15,940 nucleotides of DNA from Bacteroidia bacterium. GTDB taxonomy: Bacteria > Bacteroidota > Bacteroidia > Bacteroidales > Dysgonomonadaceae. The stretch is taken from assembly GCA_030539475.1 (NCBI GenBank), contig JAUNRY010000008.1, positions 1 through 15,940 on the forward strand. The letters run 5' to 3'. The position numbers were made by a program, and so were the translations under genes. The number at the start of each line of letters is the position of its first letter. Position 1 is the stretch's first letter. Below, piece by piece: positions 7,345-13,775 of this stretch. The notes under the pieces were generated by a model that was not told where the DNA came from, made no database searches, and worked only from the letters and a program-made list of their open reading frames with translations.

Positions 7345-8076
7345 ATGAATATGAGAAAATTGATTTTATTATTTATTGCGGTAAGCTTTGGGCTTACCAT
7401 GACTTCGTGCCTCGATGGCAATCAGAACTTCAGCGAATCGGATATTGTGTATATCGATCAGCAAGGAAGCGCCATATACGGCAAAACACTTAGTAATCGT
7501 AGGTTGATCACATCCAACCAGATGATTTTAATGGATCCGGGAACTTTTAAATTTTTCCACTACAGTTGGGAAGAAGAGAACGGATATACGCAAATAGGCG
7601 ATGTAAATGTAAACAACGTTGTTATTCAGGGAGATCCGGTTGATATCGCCAAAACTTACCTCCAAACAAATCCGGTTATGGAGGTGGAAGACCCCGCCCG
7701 CTTTAATGAAATAAGAGAACCGATTCGTGATCCCGAAGGTGTTTATTTTGGAGACCTATGGCTTTTCGAATATTCCTATATGGGTAAAGAAGGCGAAACT
7801 CCTGTTGTTACTTTCAACAAAAGAAATTCCGACGAACAGTATCCCGACAACGTTGAAATAGATATCCGCCTTGCCAAAACCGGAACTCCGAAAGAAGGCG
7901 CTGCCGAAAGACAAATGGGCGACCTTATTTCAGTTGATATGAGAGCATTGAGACAGATGTATGCCGGTCAAAACAAAGATGTGAACATTAAGTTTTTTTA
8001 CTACGTAAAAGACAAGGAAGAATTGAATGAATCGAGAACTACTTATCTTATGAGAATGAAAAGTTCAGCTCAATAA
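7345..8076 (+). CDS. NigD-like putative lipoprotein
   Basis: The protein is 243 residues from the ATG at 7345; a second ATG at 7351 is equally possible. It begins with a lipoprotein signal (MRKLILLFIAVSFGL) and a lipobox ending in MTSC, so the mature protein should be lipid-anchored at Cys. The remainder is soluble and beta-rich with no enzyme motif that I can recognise. Signal, length and layout resemble NigD-like lipoproteins of Bacteroidales (N-terminal OB-like part plus C-terminal domain), but this is a weak assignment. It starts 19 bases after the barrel gene and ends before a strong terminator, so it is the last gene of the sigma operon and may act as a surface or periplasmic partner. 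Confidence 0.6.
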   Translation: MNMRKLILLFIAVSFGLTMTSCLDGNQNFSESDIVYIDQQGSAIYGKTLSNRRLITSNQMILMDPGTFKFFHYSWEEENGYTQIGDVNVNNVVIQGDPVDIAKTYLQTNPVMEVEDPARFNEIREPIRDPEGVYFGDLWLFEYSYMGKEGETPVVTFNKRNSDEQYPDNVEIDIRLAKTGTPKEGAAERQMGDLISVDMRALRQMYAGQNKDVNIKFFYYVKDKEELNESRTTYLMRMKSSAQ

Positions 8077-8099
8077 TTTTATGTAAATAACAATTCAAC

Positions 8100-8132
8100 A
8101 AAAAAGCTGCCTCCAATCGGGGCAGCTTTTTT
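8100..8132. terminator. bidirectional terminator between the sigma operon and rpsA
   Basis: A perfect 12-bp stem, AAAAAAGCTGCC (8100-8111) with GGCAGCTTTTTT (8121-8132), closes a 9-base loop and ends in a T run on either strand. It lies 24 bases past the lipoprotein stop on the plus strand and 25 bases past the rpsA stop on the minus strand, so it can end both converging transcripts. Confidence 0.92.
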
Positions 8133-8157
8133 CATATCTATAAGCGGAGAAGAATTT

Positions 8158-10164
8158 TTATTCTTCGCTTTTTGTTTCCTCAGTTTCTTCGGTTTGTGGT
8201 TCAACTTCGGTTGCTTCCTCCGCTTTTGCACTACCTTCTTCTTTAACTTCTTCGGCTTCCGGTTTTACCTCAACGCCGGGTTCTTCCTTTGTTTCGGTTT
8301 CCTCTGCTTTAGCTTCTTCTGCTTTGGCTTCCTCTTTTTCAGCCTTTACTTTGGCTTCTTTTTTGAAAGCTGCCACCTTTTGGTTATCCAGTTTTTCTTT
8401 CAAAGCAGCGAGTTCCTCGATGTCTCCCAGTGTGGTTTTTTCTACGGCAGGTATTGCTGCAACGGGCGTTTGGCCTTCTTTTCTTCCGCCGCCGCGTTTG
8501 CTGCCTTTTCTGCTTTCGTCTCCGCCTTGCGCGTCTTCGTGAACGCGGCTGTGAGAAACGATGATGCGTTTGGCGTCTTTGTTAAACTCAATAACTTTGA
8601 ATTCGAGTTTATCTTCAACCTGCGCTTGCGAACCGTCTTCTTTCACCAGATGTTTTGGTGTAGCGAAACCTTCCACGCCGTAAGGCAATGAAATGATGGC
8701 GCCTTTGTCCACAAATTCGATAACGGTTCCTTCGTGAACGGAGCCTGTGGTGAAAATAGTTTCGAATACATCCCACGGATTTTCTTCCAGCTGCTTGTGC
8801 CCGAGGCTCAGGCGGCGGTTTTCTTTGTCAATTTCCAGTACCTGAACTTCAATGGGTGCGCCAATTTCGGTAACTTCGCTCGGGTGTTTGATTTTTTTCG
8901 TCCACGAAAGGTCGGAAATATGAATCAAACCTTCCACGCCTTCTTCAATTTCCACGAAAGCGCCAAAATTGGTGAAGTTGCGAACGGTGGCAGTGTGCGT
9001 GCTTGCAACGGGATATTTTTCTTCGATATTTTCCCATGGATCGGGTTTGAGTTGTTTCACGCCCAGCGACATTTTGCGGTCTTCTTTATCGAGCGTAAGG
9101 ATAACGGCTTCCACTTCGTCGTCAACTTTCATGAAGTCTTGCGCGCTGTGCAGGTGCTGCGTCCAGCTCATTTCCGACACGTGAATCAATCCTTCCACGC
9201 CGGGAGCTACTTCAACAAACGCGCCGTAATCGGCAATAACAACCACTTTTCCTTTTACAATGTCGCCCACTTTCAGGGTGTCGTCCATTGCATCCCACGG
9301 ATGTGGAGTTAATTGTTTCAATCCAAGAGCGATACGTTTTTTATCGTCATCGAAATCGAGAATTACCACGTTGATTTTGTCGTCCAGTTTAACCACTTCG
9401 TCGGGGTGCTGGATACGTCCCCACGAAAGGTCGGTAATGTGAATCAATCCGTCAACGCCTCCAAGGTCAACAAACACACCGTAGGAAGTGATGTTTTTAA
9501 CCACACCTTCGAGTACTTGTCCTTTTTCGAGTTTGGAGATAATTTCTTTTTTCTGTTGTTCCAGTTCTTCTTCAATAAGAGCTTTGTGCGAAACAACCAC
9601 GTTTTTGAATTCAGGATTTATTTTTACTACCTTGAATTCCATTGTTTTGTCAACAAAGATATCGTAATCGCGAATCGGCTTCACGTCGATTTGCGAGCCC
9701 GGCAAGAATGCTTCTATACCGAATACATCCACAATCATACCGCCTTTGGTGCGGCATTTGATGTAGCCTTTGATTACTTCGTTGTTTTCCAGCGCTGCAT
9801 TTACGCGATCCCACGAGCGTGAAGCGCGTGCTTTTTTGTGCGAAAGAATCAGCTGGCCGTTTTTGTCTTCCTGGCTCTCGATGTACACTTCTACTTCGTC
9901 GCCCACTTTCAGTTCGGGGTTGTAGCGGAATTCGTTTGTCGATACCACACCGTCAGATTTGAATCCGATGTTTACAACCACTTCGCGTTTGTTCATGGAG
10001 GTTACAATACCGGTTACCACTTCTTTGTCGCTGATTTTGTTCAGCGTGTTGTCGTAACTTTCGGTAAGTTGTTCTCTGTTTTCTTTGGTGTAGACTTCAC
10101 CTTTTGCGTACGCATCCCAATCGAATTCCTCTACGGGAGCCGCTGTTTGTAAATTGTCTGTCAT
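8158..10164 (-). CDS. rpsA: 30S ribosomal protein S1
   Basis: S1 binds mRNA on the small ribosomal subunit and helps initiation on leaders that lack Shine-Dalgarno sequences, as is usual in this phylum. The 668-residue protein carries six S1/OB repeats at about 45-113, 127-196, 215-284, 300-371, 387-457 and 474-541. Repeats 3-5 show the GxFVxxxxGVEGLIHxSxxSW signature. The first two and the sixth are more divergent, as is common. After residue 541 comes a long tail: a Gly/Arg/Lys patch (about 548-563), the segment TTLGDIEELAALKEKL (577-592), then about 70 residues of Lys/Ala/Glu repeats. The tail makes it longer than E. coli S1 (557). Its own promoter lies inside the preceding terminator. Confidence 0.97.
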   Translation of the reverse strand: MTDNLQTAAPVEEFDWDAYAKGEVYTKENREQLTESYDNTLNKISDKEVVTGIVTSMNKREVVVNIGFKSDGVVSTNEFRYNPELKVGDEVEVYIESQEDKNGQLILSHKKARASRSWDRVNAALENNEVIKGYIKCRTKGGMIVDVFGIEAFLPGSQIDVKPIRDYDIFVDKTMEFKVVKINPEFKNVVVSHKALIEEELEQQKKEIISKLEKGQVLEGVVKNITSYGVFVDLGGVDGLIHITDLSWGRIQHPDEVVKLDDKINVVILDFDDDKKRIALGLKQLTPHPWDAMDDTLKVGDIVKGKVVVIADYGAFVEVAPGVEGLIHVSEMSWTQHLHSAQDFMKVDDEVEAVILTLDKEDRKMSLGVKQLKPDPWENIEEKYPVASTHTATVRNFTNFGAFVEIEEGVEGLIHISDLSWTKKIKHPSEVTEIGAPIEVQVLEIDKENRRLSLGHKQLEENPWDVFETIFTTGSVHEGTVIEFVDKGAIISLPYGVEGFATPKHLVKEDGSQAQVEDKLEFKVIEFNKDAKRIIVSHSRVHEDAQGGDESRKGSKRGGGRKEGQTPVAAIPAVEKTTLGDIEELAALKEKLDNQKVAAFKKEAKVKAEKEEAKAEEAKAEETETKEEPGVEVKPEAEEVKEEGSAKAEEATEVEPQTEETEETKSEE

Positions 10165-10218
10165 TTGTTGTTTAAAAATTAATAATTAAATAAGTTAGAC
10201 TTTATATTGTCGAAAAAA

Positions 10219-10268
10219 ACGGTGCAAAGATAGTTGGTTTTTTGTTAATAACCAATTCTTTGCACCGT
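10219..10268 (-). terminator. rho-independent terminator of the DJ-1 family gene
   Basis: On the minus strand a 12-bp stem (10268-10257 with 10230-10219; core CTTTGCACCGT) continues after a small internal loop into a 6-bp stem AACCAA/TTGGTT (10255-10250 with 10239-10234) around a 10-base loop. A run of T follows (10218-10213). The hairpin starts about 50 bases past the DJ-1 gene stop. Its 3' arm includes the rpsA -7 promoter box. Confidence 0.8.
10225..10255 (-). promoter_or_regulatory. rpsA promoter embedded in a terminator stem
   Basis: The minus strand has TTGG (10255-10252), a 19-base spacer and TATCTTTG (10232-10225), fitting the TTTG-N19-TAnnTTTG Bacteroidetes promoter. The start site would fall near 10218, giving an AT-rich leader of about 54 bases without a Shine-Dalgarno sequence. 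Both elements lie inside the inverted repeat that ends the upstream gene. Confidence 0.7.
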
Positions 10269-10318
10269 AATTTTTCAAATAAATTATTAGCGGCTTCCAA
10301 CCGGATGCGCAAGGGGAG

Positions 10319-10864
10319 TTACAGCAGCAACCCGTTCTGCACCTCTTTGCGTGTGCCTATTCCGGCAATGGTTTCTACCAGTTGCAGGGCGAAATCGAAA
10401 ACAAGGCCCGGCCCTTTTCCGGTAATGAGGTTGCCATCAACCACTACTTTTTCGCCCACTGTTTTAGCGCCTAACAATTCGGGCTCAAACCCGGGATAGC
10501 AGGTTGCTTTTTTTCCGTCTAAAAGGCCTAATCCGCCCAAAATCATGGGCGCGGCGCAAATGGCGGCTACAATTTCACCTTTTTCGGCATATTCTTTCAC
10601 GCGTTGTTTCAATTCTTCGTGCTCGTTGAGATGTTTCGCACCGGGCATGCCGCCGGGCAGCACCAACACATCGATAGCGGAAAAGTCGAGTTCTGCAAAA
10701 GTTGTATCGGCTAAAACGGTTATATCGTGTGCTCCGGTAACGTTTCTGTCGCCGGTAACGGAAACCGTTTGAAGAGGAATTTGCGCTCTTCGTAAAACGT
10801 CAATCGTTCCCAAGGCTTCAATTTCTTCGAAGCCGTTGGCTAAAAACAATGCTACTTTTTTCAT
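10319..10864 (-). CDS. DJ-1/PfpI family protein (YajL-like)
   Basis: The 181-residue protein is a single class I glutamine amidotransferase-like domain of the DJ-1 subfamily. The conserved pocket Glu lies in NGFEEIEA (Glu14). The reactive Cys lies in the nucleophile elbow AAICAAPM (Cys103). LPGGMPGA (69-76) and ITGKGPG complete the site. The positions match YajL/DJ-1 (Glu15, Cys106 or equivalent). Proposed roles in the family are oxidative-stress protection and glyoxalase or deglycase activity, which is debated. A heptad tract separates it from the tonB-like gene upstream, and a terminator follows it. Confidence 0.9.
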   Translation of the reverse strand: MKKVALFLANGFEEIEALGTIDVLRRAQIPLQTVSVTGDRNVTGAHDITVLADTTFAELDFSAIDVLVLPGGMPGAKHLNEHEELKQRVKEYAEKGEIVAAICAAPMILGGLGLLDGKKATCYPGFEPELLGAKTVGEKVVVDGNLITGKGPGLVFDFALQLVETIAGIGTRKEVQNGLLL

Positions 10865-10880
10865 TTTTGTAATATTTAAA

Positions 10881-10922
10881 GTGTTAGATATGAGATGACA
10901 GATGACAGATGTCAGACAGGCT
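10881..10922. repeat. period-7 tract between the tonB-like gene and the DJ-1 gene
   Basis: Six heptads on the plus strand read GTGTTAG, ATATGAG, ATGACAG, ATGACAG, ATGTCAG, ACAGGCT. Units 3 and 4 are identical and unit 5 differs by one base. The tract begins 12 bases after the stop codon of the tonB-like gene (10935-10937) in transcript sense and fills the spacer before the DJ-1 ATG. Confidence 0.65.
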
Positions 10923-10934
10923 GATTACCGGTTG

Positions 10935-11723
10935 TCAATTCAAATTGAACCGGTAGGTGATGGTTCCCTGCTGATTGTTGGTGGAGTTTATGGCGTTGAA
11001 CTTGGTTCGGCGGGCGGCGCGAAGCGCTTCGTTGCGAAGGGTGTTGTTGGGAGTATTTGTTCCCTTACCTATTTCGGCGTTTATAACATTTCCGCGCGGG
11101 TCAACCGTGATGGTTACCACAACTGTTCCGTAATCGTTTACCGAATAGCCGGGTTGAGCTAAGCCTCCGGCTCCCAAGCTGCGTCCGCCTAAATCGAATG
11201 TTCCTATTCCACCAATACCCGATGTGGCGCCTTGCGAAGCATTTCCGGTGGAAACTCCTTGTGTTCCCGTGCCTTCGGTTTCGCCGCGGCTGCCTGTGTT
11301 TTCGCCAAACAATCCGCTCATTTGCTGATTAATCTCCCGCCGGCGGGCTTCTTCCTCACGCTGACGGCGTTCTGCCTCTTCTTGTAAACGACGTTGCTCG
11401 GCTAATTGTTCGCGGCGGCGTTCTTCTTCGCGTTGAGCGGCAACATCTATGGTGGGTTCGGTGTTTTGCGTTATCAACGGTTCGTTGGGTGAATATTCGG
11501 GAACGGAAGGTGGTTGCTGCGCCGGTATTGGAACAATTTCGTTCATGGGCGATTCCGTTGTGCCGAAGGCATCTTCCACGTTTCCGAACATTACGGGGAT
11601 TCCTTCCAGCTCTTCGGGAGGCGAGTATAGCGTGAAGTAAGAGAATAACAGAAGGAGCAGGAGCAGCACGGCAAAAATGGCTGTCCCGATAATTCCTGAT
11701 ATTTTTTCTCTTGTAATTGTCAT
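10935..11723 (-). CDS. TonB/TolA-like energy transducer protein
   Basis: The 262-residue protein has a short cytoplasmic N-terminus and one membrane helix (11-31, Leu-rich). A Pro/Glu spacer follows (33-90), then a highly charged Arg/Glu/Gln helix (94-133) that resembles the TolA middle domain, then a Gly/Thr/Ser-rich stretch (138-190). A C-terminal TonB-like domain (about 190-262) contains GTVVVTITVDPRGNVINAEI and ALRAARRTKFNA. It would couple the ExbB/ExbD proton channel to outer-membrane receptors or cell-envelope partners. The ATG at 11723 is preferred over an upstream in-frame TTG (11762) that lies inside the MNT gene. It starts 4 bases after the MNT stop. Confidence 0.85.
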   Translation of the reverse strand: MTITREKISGIIGTAIFAVLLLLLLLFSYFTLYSPPEELEGIPVMFGNVEDAFGTTESPMNEIVPIPAQQPPSVPEYSPNEPLITQNTEPTIDVAAQREEERRREQLAEQRRLQEEAERRQREEEARRREINQQMSGLFGENTGSRGETEGTGTQGVSTGNASQGATSGIGGIGTFDLGGRSLGAGGLAQPGYSVNDYGTVVVTITVDPRGNVINAEIGKGTNTPNNTLRNEALRAARRTKFNAINSTNNQQGTITYRFNLN

Positions 11724-11727
11724 TGTT

Positions 11728-12096
11728 TTATTTTGTTGTGTAATGTTCCTGAACTTCGGCAACCATATCGGCGATAGCCGGTGGCTGGGAGATGTTTATT
11801 TCGATGCCGTGCTGTAAAACTTCATGGGCAACCGGGTCGTCGTGGTTGAAATCTTCGAATTTGAACGGATGTGGTTCAATGCGTATGTCTATATCTCTCC
11901 TGATTCTCATCAAATTCATTTGCATTTCAAAATAATCGGGAAAATCCTCAAAAACAACAGCTATGTCAATATCGCTGTGTTCATCGTCCATTCCTTTAGC
12001 ACATGATCCAAACAAAAATACTTTTAGAGGACTGTATTTGTGAGAAACAGCAGTTGCATATTTATCGACAATATTTAGAATTTTGCTTTTAACCAT
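11728..12096 (-). CDS. MNT-type nucleotidyltransferase (likely antitoxin)
   Basis: The 122-residue protein is a minimal nucleotidyltransferase domain. The motif FGSCAKG (29-35) is followed by SDIDIAVV (41-48) with two catalytic Asp (42, 44). A third Asp is in DIDIRIEP (Asp70), so the site looks intact. MntA-type proteins paired with HEPN toxins add AMP to the toxin and inactivate it. The gene overlaps the HEPN gene upstream by 22 bases, the usual two-gene layout. It ends 4 bases before the tonB-like start. The region is more AT-rich than exbB and exbD. The antitoxin role is inferred from pairing and family knowledge. Confidence 0.85.
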   Translation of the reverse strand: MVKSKILNIVDKYATAVSHKYSPLKVFLFGSCAKGMDDEHSDIDIAVVFEDFPDYFEMQMNLMRIRRDIDIRIEPHPFKFEDFNHDDPVAHEVLQHGIEINISQPPAIADMVAEVQEHYTTK

Positions 12097-12482
12097 ATCC
12101 TTAATTTTTCAATTCTATCTGCCCACTCTGCTGAAAATTCAGATGTACATCTGAAATAGAAGCGTTTTTTAAAGTCGATATATCTCGTATTTAAGTTGAA
12201 TAACGTTATTTCATCTAACCATTCTCTTTGTTCAGTAGTAACATCCAATTCGTTTAACCTCGCCAATCTTAACAAATCGTGCGTGAATGGCGCATATCTC
12301 CCATGCTTTTTAATGTGTAGCGCCTTAAGTAATTTCTCTAATGCAAGATGCCCCACAAATAAAGCCCAATCGTAATGTTTTGTTTCAAGCATTGAACACA
12401 TTGAGTTGAAGTTGTCATCGGAAGATTCTACCCAATGGTTTATAATTCTTTCGATATTTTCAGTCTTAATCTTTTCTGACAT
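12075..12482 (-). CDS. HEPN domain protein (likely toxin)
   Basis: The 135-residue, mostly helical protein has the hallmarks of the HEPN family: a helix with WALFVGHLALEKLLKALHIK (39-58), the THDLLRLA segment, and LNTRYIDFKKRF in the C-terminal helix. HEPN proteins next to MNT nucleotidyltransferases are often RNase-type toxins. The RX4HXY motif described for HepT is not evident. RYAPFTH fits the general Rx4-6H spacing but lies earlier than usual, so RNase activity is uncertain. The gene is about 37% GC in two sampled 60-base rows, against 52-57% in the neighbouring exbD and exbB rows. It starts 55 bases after the exbD stop. Confidence 0.85.
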   Translation of the reverse strand: MSEKIKTENIERIINHWVESSDDNFNSMCSMLETKHYDWALFVGHLALEKLLKALHIKKHGRYAPFTHDLLRLARLNELDVTTEQREWLDEITLFNLNTRYIDFKKRFYFRCTSEFSAEWADRIEKLRIWLKAKF

Positions 12483-12537
12483 ATACTCTTAAGCTTAGTC
12501 AGGTTCTGAACTTCTGACAAAGTGTCGGCCCATTCGT

Positions 12538-12945
12538 TTAATTCGGCCTTGTCATCAGCACCATTTTAAACTGGTTCTGATTGGCTATATCCAATATGCG
12601 CACAATTTCCCGATAAGGCACTTCCTCATCGGCATACAACGCCACAAAAATATCCGGCTCGGCAGAGTAAACCGATTGCAGGAACGGTGTAATCTGTTCA
12701 AATGTTACCGGCCGCTCGGTTTCGTTGGCGTTCGCCACATAGTAGTTCAGGTTTTTATCGATAGTAACCCTTGTGATGGGTTTTGCCTGAGCCTGTTGTT
12801 GCGACTTGGGAAGCAGCACTTTTATGGAGTTTGGCACCACGATGGTGGACGTTATCATAAAGAAAATGAGCAACAGAAATATAACGTCAGTCATGGATGC
12901 CATGCTGAAATTTGCTTCTACGTTGAATCGTTGTTTTAATGCCAT
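12538..12945 (-). CDS. exbD: ExbD/TolR family biopolymer transport protein
   Basis: The 135-residue protein has a short cytoplasmic N-terminus, one membrane helix (about 18-37) and a periplasmic domain. The essential membrane Asp is Asp20 in SMTDVIFLLLIFFMIT, as in ExbD and TolR. With ExbB it forms the proton-driven motor that energises TonB-like proteins. It follows exbB by 88 bases on the same strand. It is normally followed directly by the tonB-like gene, but here a HEPN-MNT pair intervenes. No second exbD is seen in the window. Confidence 0.93.
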   Translation of the reverse strand: MALKQRFNVEANFSMASMTDVIFLLLIFFMITSTIVVPNSIKVLLPKSQQQAQAKPITRVTIDKNLNYYVANANETERPVTFEQITPFLQSVYSAEPDIFVALYADEEVPYREIVRILDIANQNQFKMVLMTRPN

Positions 12946-13012
12946 TTTGCAAAATTTTTAGGCCGATAGCTCTTGGGTTTTGTAGAGACACAATGCCTTG
13001 CATCTTATTTAA

Positions 13013-13033
13013 TAACCAACGGCCAATAGCCTT
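13013..13033. repeat. short period-7 tract between exbB and exbD
   Basis: Three units on the plus strand read TAACCAA, CGGCCAA, TAGCCTT, abutting the exbB stop codon (13034-13036). They share the CCAACGGC core with the tract next to sppA. The spacer also holds GGCCGATAGC at 12961-12970. With only three units the periodicity is weak on its own. Confidence 0.4.
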
Positions 13034-13735
13034 TTATACAGCCGGTTCGTTTAAAATATCCATAAATTCCATGATGCGCATTTCCAGTTTGTTTACAATA
13101 CCTTTTATCCGTGTGGTGAGATAATTGTAGGCAAACATCGCGATAATACCCACGATGAGCCCGCCAACGGTTGTTACCAGCGCTTCGTAAATACCCGTAG
13201 ATAAAATGTTTACATCTACATTTGCTCCGGCGCTTGCCATGCTCATAAATGCTTTAACCATTCCGGTAACGGTTCCCAGAAAACCAATCATGGGAGCGCC
13301 CGACGCAGTTGTGGCAAGCAACGGCAAGCCTTTCTCCAGTTTGGAGATTTCGATATTTCCCTGATTTTCTATGGCCGACATCACATCTGCCGTTGGCCGG
13401 CCCAAACGCGAAATCCCTTTTTCAACCATTCTCGCCGATGGCGTGTTGGTGTTGCGGCAAAGCGTCATGGCGGTTTCTATCTTTCCGTCCAGAATGTAAT
13501 CTTTAATGCGGTTCATAAACGAATTGTCTTCTTTTCCGGCTTTGTTTATCACCAACGTTCTCTCTATGAGCACGTAAACAGATAAAAGCAAAAGAACCAA
13601 TAAGACTATCATCAGCCATCCGCCCTTAAACGCAAGGTCTAAGGCATTCATGGTTGTTTGAGTTTCAACGGCAGGCGCAACCTGCTGTAATTGTTGCAAG
13701 GTGTCTTGAACCGGGGCAATTTGTAACAAATTCAT
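13034..13735 (-). CDS. exbB: MotA/TolQ/ExbB proton channel family protein
   Basis: The 233-residue inner-membrane protein has three predicted helices: about 39-57 (WLMIVLLVLLLLSVYVLI), 137-162 and 185-205. The family signature ASGAPMIGFLGTVTGMVKAF (144-163) is present, as is GIYEALVTTVGGLIVGI (181-197). A Gln-rich N-terminal segment of about 35 residues precedes the first helix. It should form a pentameric channel around ExbD and drive the TonB-like protein. It starts 40 bases after the pdxJ stop and is probably transcribed with pdxJ, though a weak TATCTTTA box lies just upstream. Confidence 0.93.
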   Translation of the reverse strand: MNLLQIAPVQDTLQQLQQVAPAVETQTTMNALDLAFKGGWLMIVLLVLLLLSVYVLIERTLVINKAGKEDNSFMNRIKDYILDGKIETAMTLCRNTNTPSARMVEKGISRLGRPTADVMSAIENQGNIEISKLEKGLPLLATTASGAPMIGFLGTVTGMVKAFMSMASAGANVDVNILSTGIYEALVTTVGGLIVGIIAMFAYNYLTTRIKGIVNKLEMRIMEFMDILNEPAV

Positions 13736-13759
13736 TGAGTAATTTTTTAAAACGATACG

Positions 13760-13767
13760 TAAAGATA
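13760..13767 (-). promoter_or_regulatory. weak -7-like box before exbB
   Basis: The minus strand reads TATCTTTA, one base off TAnnTTTG, about 24 bases upstream of the exbB ATG and 9 bases past the pdxJ stop. No -33 TTTG is visible at the right distance. It could provide internal transcription of exbB but may be chance. Confidence 0.25.
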
Positions 13768-13775
13768 ATAATATT

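Noticed and set aside
8194..8691. Phe-rich open frame of 165 codons opposite rpsA
   Set aside because: It is antisense to the Glu/Lys-rich tail and S1 repeats; the Phe richness is just the complement of GAA/AAA codons.
10173..10193. Seventh heptad tract in the rpsA leader (TTATTTA, ATTATTA, ATTTTTA on the minus strand)
   Set aside because: The sequence is almost pure A/T, so apparent periodicity is likely chance.
10881..10922. CRISPR-like or direct-repeat array
   Set aside because: Units are 7 bases with no spacers, so this is a degenerate tandem repeat and not a CRISPR array.
11724..11762. TTG start for the tonB-like gene inside the MNT gene
   Set aside because: The ATG at 11723 lies right after the MNT stop and gives the normal short cytoplasmic tail before the membrane helix.
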